Shown piece after piece: positions 55,586-64,000 of a DNA stretch of 64,000 nucleotides. Position numbers and translations under genes: made by a program. The stretch spans positions 357,957 through 421,956 of the forward strand of contig NZ_JAFDOE010000004.1 in the NCBI RefSeq assembly GCF_018342065.1, given 5' to 3'. The notes beneath the pieces were generated by a model. The model was not told where the DNA came from. It saw only the letters and a list, made by a program, of their open reading frames with translations, and ran no database searches. Every line of letters starts with the position of its first letter. Positions within the stretch are counted from its first letter, which is position 1. This DNA comes from Citrobacter sp. FP75 (GTDB lineage Bacteria > Pseudomonadota > Gammaproteobacteria > Enterobacterales > Enterobacteriaceae).

Positions 55586-56573
55586 GTATGTGATGGCCCG
55601 GTTTTACGCCGGGCTGTTCACATTCAGGCGTAATCATCGTATTCAGTAACGGCTCCAGCGCCGGACGCCAGGCCCCTTCCTCACCATCATAAAACTGCGT
55701 ATCTGCATTGATAGCATAGGGAATTTTTGCTTTATTCAGCTCACACGCCATAAAGCGGGCAAACGCCATCTGTGAAGCAGAAGGCGCATTTTTGATCGTC
55801 TCACCCGGTGCCCATCCGCCGACCCAACTCACATGTCCCGTTTTCTGCTGCCAGTGAACAACGCCATTTATTCGGGCGCGTATAGCCGCCTTTTCTGCTG
55901 CCGTACCCGACGTCCACGGGTACTTGCCGTTATTTTTCAGCGGCCCCCATGGAAAGATATGCCACTCGGCCAGCACGCTGTTCTGACTTTGCGGCGGCAG
56001 CTTCAGGCTCGACAAATCCTCCGGCGCGGCGCGCAGGCGTGGTGCGACAAAAACCATGCGCTGGGGATCGATGGCGTGAATCATGCGAATCGTTTTGTCG
56101 TACACCCGATTGAGTGACGCCAGATTGTGATTAAGCTTATCGGCTGGTTCGTAGATCAGGTCAAAGCCCAATAACGGCGAATCTTGACCAAAGTAATGCG
56201 CCACCGCCACCCACCAGTTGACCACCTCTTTTTCATTGCTGGCACTGGGGTCTTTTTTATACTCATCCGCCTGATACGCAATAATCGGGATCACGCCATA
56301 CTGCTCGCAGGCTTCCACCAGCTTACGCAGATGGATAAGCCTTGCTTCTGTTGGCTCTCCGGCAACGCGAATACGCACATGACCGATCCCCTTCGCCTGA
56401 AAATCTCGCACCACCAGCGGATCGAACTCGCGGATGCCCCGTTCGGTGCGCGCCCAGTCAACGTCCATCCCTACGCCCAGTTGCTGCACATAGTGCGCCG
56501 CCGTCAGCGGTGGCTGTGCCGCATAGACGGTGGCGCTGGCGGCCAGTAAGAGGGAAATAAGCGGCTTTAACAC
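55512..56573 (-). CDS. secreted GH5-like (cellulase-family) glycosidase
   Basis: This 353-residue protein has a signal peptide ending at VYA-AQ and a TIM-barrel-like sequence (GIGHVRIRVAGEP, LLGFDLIYEPADKLN, VLAEWHIFPWGP). In GH5 enzymes, the acid/base is in NEP and the nucleophile in a GEFG-like site; here these read YEP and VGGWAPGE, so catalysis may differ or be lost. The GTG at 56573 with AAGGA upstream is preferred over the ATG at 56594, which lacks a ribosome site. It overlaps emrD tail to tail by 74 bases. It has no cellulose-synthesis neighbours. Confidence 0.68.
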   Translation of the reverse strand: MLKPLISLLLAASATVYAAQPPLTAAHYVQQLGVGMDVDWARTERGIREFDPLVVRDFQAKGIGHVRIRVAGEPTEARLIHLRKLVEACEQYGVIPIIAYQADEYKKDPSASNEKEVVNWWVAVAHYFGQDSPLLGFDLIYEPADKLNHNLASLNRVYDKTIRMIHAIDPQRMVFVAPRLRAAPEDLSSLKLPPQSQNSVLAEWHIFPWGPLKNNGKYPWTSGTAAEKAAIRARINGVVHWQQKTGHVSWVGGWAPGETIKNAPSASQMAFARFMACELNKAKIPYAINADTQFYDGEEGAWRPALEPLLNTMITPECEQPGVKPGHHILKPPVPDETRVTPAATSTPELAHP

Positions 56574-56675
56574 GGTGGTCCTTAAGAAAATCATCAGGTG
56601 TTATTCACGTATTTAGCATGATTTCTGACGCCGGGTGTAGAGAGAAAGCGTAAAAATATTCCAGGCTTGCCTCGA

Positions 56676-57602
56676 TTATTTTACCTGCTCCTGCAGCCAG
56701 CTAATAAACGCCTCGATTTTCGGCCACTGCCTGCCGGGTAGCGTGGTGATGTAATAGTGCTGATGACATTTCAGCGCCATATCGCCAAAGGGAGCGACCA
56801 ACTCGCCGCTGTCGAGGCGTTTTTGTACCAGCCGTTTGCGCCCCATCGCCACGCCGATATGGTTCATCGCCGCAATCACTGCTAAATCAGAACGATCGAA
56901 GCCAATGCCAGATGATGTCGGCAAATTTACCGCAAAATGCTGCGCCCAGCTGTGCCATTCATCCGTACCTGAATCATTACTCCATGCCTGCCTGTCGTGC
57001 AGCAACGTGCAGTGCGGCAAATTCACCAGCGAACCGGTAAGGTCATAGCGGCGGGCATAATCCGGGCTGCATACCGGCAGTATCGCTTCATCCATCAGAA
57101 AATGATGCGTGAGCTGCGCCGAAGGCGCATCGTCAAAATAGATAGCCAGGTCAACTCCGGCACGTTGCAGATTGACGTTGTCGTTGCCGGTTAGCATGGT
57201 CAGCGAAATTGACGGATAGCGGCGGGTAAAATCGCCGAGCGCCGGAACCAGCCAGCACTGGGCAATAGAGGGCCGCGAGTACACGGTCAGCGTTCCGGAC
57301 AGCTCCTGATTTTTGATGTCGAGGATTTCCTGATTGAGCGTATCCAGCGATGATTTCAGCGCCCAGAACACCCGTTTACCCTCGTGAGTCAGCTCCACCT
57401 TACGGTGCGAGCGGACAAACAGCTGGATGCCCAACTCCTCTTCCAGCTGATTAATACGGTGGCTGACGGCGCTGGGACTTAATGACAGTTCATCTGCCGC
57501 CAGCGCAAACGACTGGTGGCGAGCCGCCACTTCAAAAGTATAGAGCTTTGACAGCTGCCAGCCATTGAGCAGCCGATTTCTAACCTCGCGCAGGGGATCC
57601 AT
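56676..57602 (-). CDS. dsdC: LysR-family activator of D-serine catabolism DsdC
   Basis: This 308-residue LysR protein has an HTH near the N-terminus (HQSFALAADELSLSPSAVSH) and is nearly identical to E. coli DsdC. It activates dsdXA in response to D-serine and is divergent from it. The ATG at 57602 follows AGAGGTGAG; earlier in-frame starts lack this. Confidence 0.95.
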   Translation of the reverse strand: MDPLREVRNRLLNGWQLSKLYTFEVAARHQSFALAADELSLSPSAVSHRINQLEEELGIQLFVRSHRKVELTHEGKRVFWALKSSLDTLNQEILDIKNQELSGTLTVYSRPSIAQCWLVPALGDFTRRYPSISLTMLTGNDNVNLQRAGVDLAIYFDDAPSAQLTHHFLMDEAILPVCSPDYARRYDLTGSLVNLPHCTLLHDRQAWSNDSGTDEWHSWAQHFAVNLPTSSGIGFDRSDLAVIAAMNHIGVAMGRKRLVQKRLDSGELVAPFGDMALKCHQHYYITTLPGRQWPKIEAFISWLQEQVK

Positions 57603-57672
57603 ACTCACCTCTGTCATCCTGAATCTTTCGTCGAAGTGTAAAAAGATCTGCGGTAAAAATCAGCATAAAGAT

Positions 57673-57745
57673 GAATCAGAGTGAATCATGTCGCATTATC
57701 CAGCCATTATTAGACGTAAATCACCCATTTGATTCAATCTGACTC
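57673..57745. promoter_or_regulatory. candidate DsdC operator (inverted pair of direct repeats)
   Basis: GAATCA-N4-GAATCA lies at 57673-57688 on the plus strand. GAGTCA-N4-GAATCA lies at 57730-57745 on the minus strand. The two 10-base-period repeats face each other in the dsdC-dsdX intergenic region, as expected for a LysR tetramer. This was found by eye; no known DsdC consensus was used. Confidence 0.5.
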
Positions 57746-57843
57746 ATGTGAAAGAGGATTTATATCGTTTGTCAGAACGTGCCTTATTTTTGTCCAATAG
57801 ACCCAGGCTATAAAGTCAGGTTAATCACAGGGCAAGGTGAGTT

Positions 57844-59181
57844 ATGCACTCTCAAATCTGGGTTGTGAGCACGCTGCTGATAAGCATCGTGTTGATCGTT
57901 TTGACCATCGTGAAGTTCAAATTCCACCCGTTTCTGGCGCTGCTGTTAGCCAGCTTCTTCGTGGGGACGATGATGGGCATGGGGCCGCTGGATATGGTCA
58001 ATGCCATTGAGAGTGGCATCGGCGGTACGCTGGGCTTCCTCGCTGCGGTTATCGGCCTCGGGACTATCCTTGGCAAAATGATGGAAGTGTCCGGCGCGGC
58101 AGAACGCATCGGCCTGACGCTCCAGCGCTGTCGCTGGCTTTCCGCCGACGTCATTATGGTGCTGGTCGGGCTGATTTGCGGGATCACGCTGTTTGTTGAG
58201 GTTGGCGTGGTGTTGTTGATTCCGCTGGCATTCTCTATCGCCAAAAAAACCAATACCTCGTTACTGAAGCTGGCGATCCCGCTGTGTACCGCGCTGATGG
58301 CGGTGCACTGCGTCGTCCCACCGCATCCAGCGGCCCTGTTCGTGGCGAACAAGCTGGGCGCGGATATTGGTACCGTGATTGTCTACGGTTTACTGGTGGG
58401 ATTGATGGCCTCGCTGATCGGTGGGCCGCTGTACCTGAAATTTCTCGGTAACCGTCTGCCGTTTAAACCGGTGCCGGCTGAATTTTCCGATCTTAAAGTT
58501 CGCGACGAAAGTACACTGCCGTCGCTCGGCGCAACGCTGTTTACCGTACTGCTGCCGATTGGCCTGATGCTGGTGAAAACTGTCGCTGAGCTGAACATGG
58601 ATAAAGGCGGCACGATGTACACGCTGCTGGAGTTTATCGGCAACCCGATCACCGCCATGTTCATCGCCGTATTTGTTGCCTATTACATTCTCGGCTTGCG
58701 CCAGCACATCGGCATGGGGGCACTGCTGACCCACACCGAAAACGGTTTTGGCTCCATTGCTAACATTCTGCTGATTATCGGCGCAGGTGGCGCATTCAAC
58801 GCTATCCTCAAGAGCAGCGGACTGGCGGATACCCTGGCGCTGATCCTCTCCAACATGCATATGCACCCGATTCTGCTGGCCTGGCTGGTGGCGTTAATCC
58901 TGCATGCTGCGGTGGGCTCTGCCACGGTGGCCATGATGGGCGCAACGGCGATTGTGGCACCGATGCTGCCGCTCTATCCCAACGTCAGCCCGGAGATCAT
59001 CGCCATTGCCATCGGTTCCGGCGCTATTGGCTGCACGATCGTCACAGATTCCCTCTTCTGGCTGGTGAAGCAATACTGTGGCGCTACCCTGAATGAGACC
59101 TTTAAATATTATACGACCGCGACATTTATCGCGTCCGTTATTGCACTGGCTTGCACATTCCTGCTTTCCTTTATTATCTAA
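57844..59181 (+). CDS. dsdX: D-serine/proton symporter DsdX
   Basis: This 445-residue GntP-family permease has about twelve helices and is identical in length to E. coli DsdX and nearly so in sequence ([40 protein letters not shown]). It imports D-serine. AAGGTGAG precedes the ATG. dsdA follows after 17 bases. Confidence 0.97.
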   Translation: MHSQIWVVSTLLISIVLIVLTIVKFKFHPFLALLLASFFVGTMMGMGPLDMVNAIESGIGGTLGFLAAVIGLGTILGKMMEVSGAAERIGLTLQRCRWLSADVIMVLVGLICGITLFVEVGVVLLIPLAFSIAKKTNTSLLKLAIPLCTALMAVHCVVPPHPAALFVANKLGADIGTVIVYGLLVGLMASLIGGPLYLKFLGNRLPFKPVPAEFSDLKVRDESTLPSLGATLFTVLLPIGLMLVKTVAELNMDKGGTMYTLLEFIGNPITAMFIAVFVAYYILGLRQHIGMGALLTHTENGFGSIANILLIIGAGGAFNAILKSSGLADTLALILSNMHMHPILLAWLVALILHAAVGSATVAMMGATAIVAPMLPLYPNVSPEIIAIAIGSGAIGCTIVTDSLFWLVKQYCGATLNETFKYYTTATFIASVIALACTFLLSFII

Positions 59182-59198
59182 GCGCGAAGAGACTGACT

Positions 59199-60521
59199 AT
59201 GGAAAACATTCAAACACTTATCGCCCAGCATCCTTTAGTGGAAGATCTGGTTGCTCTCAAAGAAACGACCTGGTTTAACCCGGGCACCACCTCTCTTGCG
59301 GCAGGTTTACCCTATGTTGGCCTGACGGATCACGACGTTCAGGATGCTCACGCCCGACTGGCTCGCTTTGCGCCATATCTGGCAAAAGCATTCCCGGAAA
59401 CCGCTGCCACCGGCGGGATTATCGAATCTGAGCTGGCCGCTATTCCGGCTATGCAAAAACGACTGGAAAAAGAGTTCGGACAGCACATCAACGGTGAAAT
59501 ACTGCTCAAAAAAGACAGCCACCTGCCGATTTCCGGCTCGATTAAAGCCCGCGGCGGTATTTATGAAGTGCTGACCCACGCCGAAAAGCTGGCGCTGGCA
59601 GCCGGCCTGCTGACCACGGAAGACGATTACAGCGTTCTGCTTTCGCCTGAGTTCAAACAGTTCTTCAGCCAGTACAGCATCGCGGTCGGCTCGACCGGCA
59701 ACCTCGGGATGTCGATTGGCATCATGAGCGCACGCATTGGCTTTAAGGTGACAGTGCATATGTCGGCTGACGCCCGCGCATGGAAAAAAGCCACACTGCG
59801 CAGTCACGGCGTCACAGTGGTGGAGTACGAAGAAGATTACGGTGTGGCGGTTGAACAGGGGCGCAAGGCGGCACAGTCCGATCCCAACTGCTTCTTTATC
59901 GACGATGAAAACTCGCGCACTTTGTTTTTAGGTTATGCGGTCGCCGGGCAACGTCTGAAGGCGCAGTTCGCGCAGCAGGGGCGCGTAGTGGATGCCGACC
60001 ATCCGCTGTTTGTCTACTTGCCGTGCGGCGTCGGCGGCGGCCCTGGCGGCGTGGCGTTTGGCCTGAAGCTGGCGTTTGGTGACAACGTGCACTGCTTCTT
60101 CGCAGAACCGACCCACTCACCGTGTATGCTGCTGGGGATTTACACCGGGTTGCACGATACGATTTCCGTGCAGGACATTGGTATCGACAACCTGACGGCG
60201 GCAGATGGGTTGGCGGTCGGTCGTGCATCGGGCTTTGTTGGTCGGGCAATGGAGCGTCTGCTTGATGGTCTGTACACACTTGATGACCAGACGATGTACG
60301 ACATGCTGGGCTGGCTGGCGCAGGAAGAAGGGATTCGTCTGGAGCCGTCGGCGCTGGCGGGTATGGCTGGACCTCAGCGCGTTTGTGCCTCTACGGATTA
60401 TCAGCAGATGCACGGATTCAGCGCGGAACAGCTTACTAACGCCACCCATCTGGTTTGGGCCACCGGCGGCGGCATGGTACCGGAAGCCGAAATGGCGAAG
60501 TATCTGGCGAAAGGACGCTAA
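59199..60521 (+). CDS. dsdA: D-serine ammonia-lyase DsdA
   Basis: This 440-residue PLP enzyme has its PLP lysine Lys116 in [18 protein letters not shown]; the phosphate loop is [11 protein letters not shown]. It converts D-serine to pyruvate and ammonia, detoxifying it and using it as a carbon source. An ATG 48 bases upstream lies inside dsdX; the ATG at 59199 gives the family start MENIQ. Confidence 0.97.
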   Translation: MENIQTLIAQHPLVEDLVALKETTWFNPGTTSLAAGLPYVGLTDHDVQDAHARLARFAPYLAKAFPETAATGGIIESELAAIPAMQKRLEKEFGQHINGEILLKKDSHLPISGSIKARGGIYEVLTHAEKLALAAGLLTTEDDYSVLLSPEFKQFFSQYSIAVGSTGNLGMSIGIMSARIGFKVTVHMSADARAWKKATLRSHGVTVVEYEEDYGVAVEQGRKAAQSDPNCFFIDDENSRTLFLGYAVAGQRLKAQFAQQGRVVDADHPLFVYLPCGVGGGPGGVAFGLKLAFGDNVHCFFAEPTHSPCMLLGIYTGLHDTISVQDIGIDNLTAADGLAVGRASGFVGRAMERLLDGLYTLDDQTMYDMLGWLAQEEGIRLEPSALAGMAGPQRVCASTDYQQMHGFSAEQLTNATHLVWATGGGMVPEAEMAKYLAKGR

Positions 60522-60533
60522 ACGCCGTTGATC

Positions 60534-61064
60534 TTAACGCAGCATCGCCATCAGTTCTGCCGGTGAGCGATGCTGTTTGATCAGATCGCGCATCACGCGC
60601 ATATGCGGTGATGAGTGATTAAAGAAGGCTTGATATCCCGCGCATAACCCACTCCTCCCGCTATCATGACAAAGCGCAGGGCAGTCACCACGGTAGAATT
60701 GCAGCAGGGAGCACGCCTGGCAGCGCGCACTCAACGGTGAAATCTCTTGTCGATCGATATGCCCTGGTCGACCGCACCACTGGTTCAGCGTGTTATCAAA
60801 AAGCTGCACGGAGACTCGGGTAATATCCTCACGAACCCAGATATCAAACACCGCTTTTAAAAACCGTCCCCAATCTTCTGACGTAACAGACTCAGCGTTC
60901 AGATAACCGTTTTCATCACATTCAACCATGGGAACAAACTGTACTGAACGAATACCGTTCTGCTGTAAATTACGATATAACTCAACCGGTTGCAGACTTT
61001 TTTGCCGATCAACCACAACCTTAATTCTCCTTTCACTAACCTCCATGTCCTTACTGCCTGTCAT
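60534..61064 (-). CDS. yidF: YidF, C-terminal remnant of an anaerobic sulfatase-maturase-like protein
   Basis: This 176-residue protein reads like the C-terminal SPASM part of AslB-type radical-SAM maturases (RSVQFVPMVECDENGYLNAE then CQACSLLQFYRGDCPALCHD). It lacks the radical-SAM CxxxCxxC motif, so it cannot do the full reaction. The ATG overlaps the yidG stop (ATGA). It matches E. coli YidF, sometimes listed as a regulator without proof. Its function is unknown. Confidence 0.88.
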   Translation of the reverse strand: MTGSKDMEVSERRIKVVVDRQKSLQPVELYRNLQQNGIRSVQFVPMVECDENGYLNAESVTSEDWGRFLKAVFDIWVREDITRVSVQLFDNTLNQWCGRPGHIDRQEISPLSARCQACSLLQFYRGDCPALCHDSGRSGLCAGYQAFFNHSSPHMRVMRDLIKQHRSPAELMAMLR

Positions 61065-61423
61065 GCAAAATCCCCGATATATACGATAAGTTGGCGAATG
61101 TGGGTTACAGCAAACAGTATTGCGAGGGATAACACCGCGAGGGAGATCATAAATTTGTCACGCACCGCGCGAGATTCAGAAAAATCGCTATGAGTGACAT
61201 CCATCAGATTACGGCTACGGGTATAGCGCCAGAGAATAATCGCCACAATCGCCAACACGACAATAGAGGTCCAGAACAGTAATCCCGCCTGATGCCAATT
61301 ATGTTTTAGCGCCAGTGCCATTAGCGCGCCATAGCCCAACAACGTGCGAAACCAGGCCAGCGATGTGCGCTCAGGTTGTAACCCTGGGTCAACGATACGT
61401 CGCGATTTACGGCTACCCGGCAT
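61061..61423 (-). CDS. yidG: inner-membrane protein YidG (DUF202)
   Basis: This 120-residue protein has three hydrophobic segments and the DUF202 pattern LQPERTSLAWFRTLLGYGAL. It is close to E. coli YidG. The start ATG at 61423 overlaps yidH by 11 bases. Its function is unknown. Confidence 0.93.
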   Translation of the reverse strand: MPGSRKSRRIVDPGLQPERTSLAWFRTLLGYGALMALALKHNWHQAGLLFWTSIVVLAIVAIILWRYTRSRNLMDVTHSDFSESRAVRDKFMISLAVLSLAILFAVTHIRQLIVYIGDFA

Positions 61424-61760
61424 ACAGCACCAGTCCCATGACAATCACAGCAACCATCAGCAAAATCAGGCTGATGATTAAAAGGCTATGGGTGTAGGGC
61501 AAATCCTCTTTCAGGCGCATCGCCTTTTCGTTACGCAGCCAGCGTAGATAACCGTAAATCGCCAGGCCGCCCGCAAGCATACACAGCAGCAGCGCCAACA
61601 GCTCACGAATGACCGGCGTGGCGAAATCCGGTGCCAGTTGGTCGAGGCCCACACCCGCCGCCAGAAATCCCAGCGCGGTACGGATCCACGCCAGAAAGGT
61701 ACGCTCATTTGCCAGCGAGAAGCGGTAATCGGGTGCTTCCCCGAGACGGGAAATTTTCAT
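61413..61760 (-). CDS. yidH: inner-membrane protein YidH (DUF202)
   Basis: This 115-residue DUF202 membrane protein (SLANERTFLAWIRTALGFLA) is nearly identical to E. coli YidH. It has AAGGAG before the ATG and heads the yidH-yidG-yidF cluster with overlapping genes. Its function is unknown. Confidence 0.95.
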   Translation of the reverse strand: MKISRLGEAPDYRFSLANERTFLAWIRTALGFLAAGVGLDQLAPDFATPVIRELLALLLCMLAGGLAIYGYLRWLRNEKAMRLKEDLPYTHSLLIISLILLMVAVIVMGLVLYAG

Positions 61761-61879
61761 TACAACTCCTTCAATATTGTTGCTAGTCGGTTATACCGAA
61801 ACAGTAAAGGAGTATGAACCGGATTCTCAAACGTAAGGCAGCTTAATGTGATGGGGGCGGGAAAAGAGAGGCATCTCTG

Positions 61880-61912
61880 TAGGCCGGATACGCTCATTGC
61901 ATACCCGGCCTA
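61880..61912. repeat. REP element between yidE and yidH
   Basis: TAGGCCGGATACGC and CATACCCGGCCTA form a REP-type palindrome just after yidE. Confidence 0.8.
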
Positions 61913-61923
61913 TAAATGAGTCG

Positions 61924-63705
<1,782 letters not shown>

Positions 63706-63709
63706 CTAT

Positions 63710-64000
63710 TTAGCTATTTAATGCGGGACGTTCGCTGATGGCGATCCGCTGCGGCGGGACCGTTTCTGGCTCGTTGCGAATTAAATCTATGTGCAGCAAC
63801 CCATTGGTAAAGCTCGCGCCGGAGACTTCCATATTTTCAGCCAGAGTAAAGCTCAGGCTGAAGGATTGAGTCACCAGCCCCTGATGCAGCCACTTGGTCT
63901 CTTTTTCAGGCTGCTCCGGCGTACCTTTCACCGTCAGACGCGTGCCTTCCAGCTGAATATCCAGATCTTCCTGACGGAAACCGGCTAACGCAAGCGTAAT
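63710..64000 (-). CDS. ibpB: small heat-shock protein IbpB, C-terminal part
   Basis: These are the last 96 residues of an Hsp20 alpha-crystallin domain protein. The Hsp20 core ([20 protein letters not shown]), then [14 protein letters not shown] and the C-terminal [12 protein letters not shown] match E. coli IbpB. It binds aggregated proteins and hands them to DnaK/ClpB. The frame is open to the window edge, so the N-terminus is outside. Confidence 0.95.
   Translation of the reverse strand: MTLALAGFRQEDLDIQLEGTRLTVKGTPEQPEKETKWLHQGLVTQSFSLSFTLAENMEVSGASFTNGLLHIDLIRNEPETVPPQRIAISERPALNS

Overview
The window is a chromosomal segment of a member of the Enterobacteriaceae. The order trmH-recG-gltS-xanP-yicH ... 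yicI-yicJ-selC ... yicL-nlpA ... yicS ... nepI-yicN-uhpTCBA-ilvNB-ivbL-istR/tisB-emrD ... dsdCXA-yidFGHE-ibpB is that of the E. coli K-12 chromosome around selC and ilvB. Most proteins are close to, but clearly diverged from, the E. coli versions. Interleaved with this backbone are accessory blocks, such as the D-glucosaminate (dga) operon known from Salmonella and a lyxose isomerase/PTS locus known from E. coli O157. This mix suggests Citrobacter or a close relative; the genus is an inference from remembered protein sequences, not a search result.

Layout. (1) 1-7.1 kb: conserved backbone (trmH 3' end, recG, gltS, xanP, yicH). (2) 7.1-14.1 kb: an eight-gene minus-strand sugar locus with a PRD/EIIB regulator, fructose-type EIIA-EIIB-EIIC, two different class II aldolases, a ROK kinase and a D-lyxose-isomerase-like protein. 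(3) 14.4-18.1 kb: yicJ-yicI (xyloside uptake and alpha-xylosidase). (4) 18.39 kb: selC, the selenocysteine tRNA and a classic island insertion point. (5) 18.5-30.5 kb: an accessory region, AT-rich in its first 8 kb. It holds a DUF6680-like membrane protein, a ribbon-helix-helix protein divergent from a SymE-type toxin, small unknown ORFs, a secreted 47-residue peptide overlapping a Rap1a/Tai-like immunity protein, a large autotransporter with a LuxR-type regulator, a YqeI/YqeJ-like membrane regulator pair, a C69 dipeptidase, and a LysR/dehydrogenase/monooxygenase trio. No integrase is visible. (6) 30.6-33.4 kb: yicL, nlpA and an Rpn-family nuclease. (7) 33.6-40.9 kb: the complete dgaRABCDEF system with a near-consensus sigma-54 promoter. 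(8) 41-45 kb: GNAT enzyme, yicS, an orphan GH1 glycosidase, nepI, yicN. (9) 45.3-50.3 kb: hexose-phosphate uptake uhpABCT. (10) 50.4-52.6 kb: ilvBN with the valine-rich ivbL leader and its attenuator. (11) 52.7-53.3 kb: the SOS toxin system tisB/istR with its LexA box, sRNA promoter, sRNA terminator and 20-nt pairing site. (12) 53.3-64 kb: a DMT transporter, emrD, a GH5-like secreted protein overlapping emrD tail to tail, dsdCXA for D-serine with a candidate operator pair, yidF-yidG-yidH, yidE and the 3' end of ibpB.

How the genes work together. Much of the segment is catabolic: each sugar locus pairs an uptake system with its enzymes and a dedicated regulator (dga, uhp, dsd, yicJI, lyxose/aldolase). 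The accessory region after selC looks like a collection of surface, toxin/antitoxin and stress modules. REP/BIME elements sit in many of the intergenic gaps. The most original parts are the SymE/ribbon-helix-helix divergon, the secreted peptide/Rap1a pair, the twin-aldolase lyxose locus, and the well-preserved regulatory sites at dga, tisB/istR and dsd.
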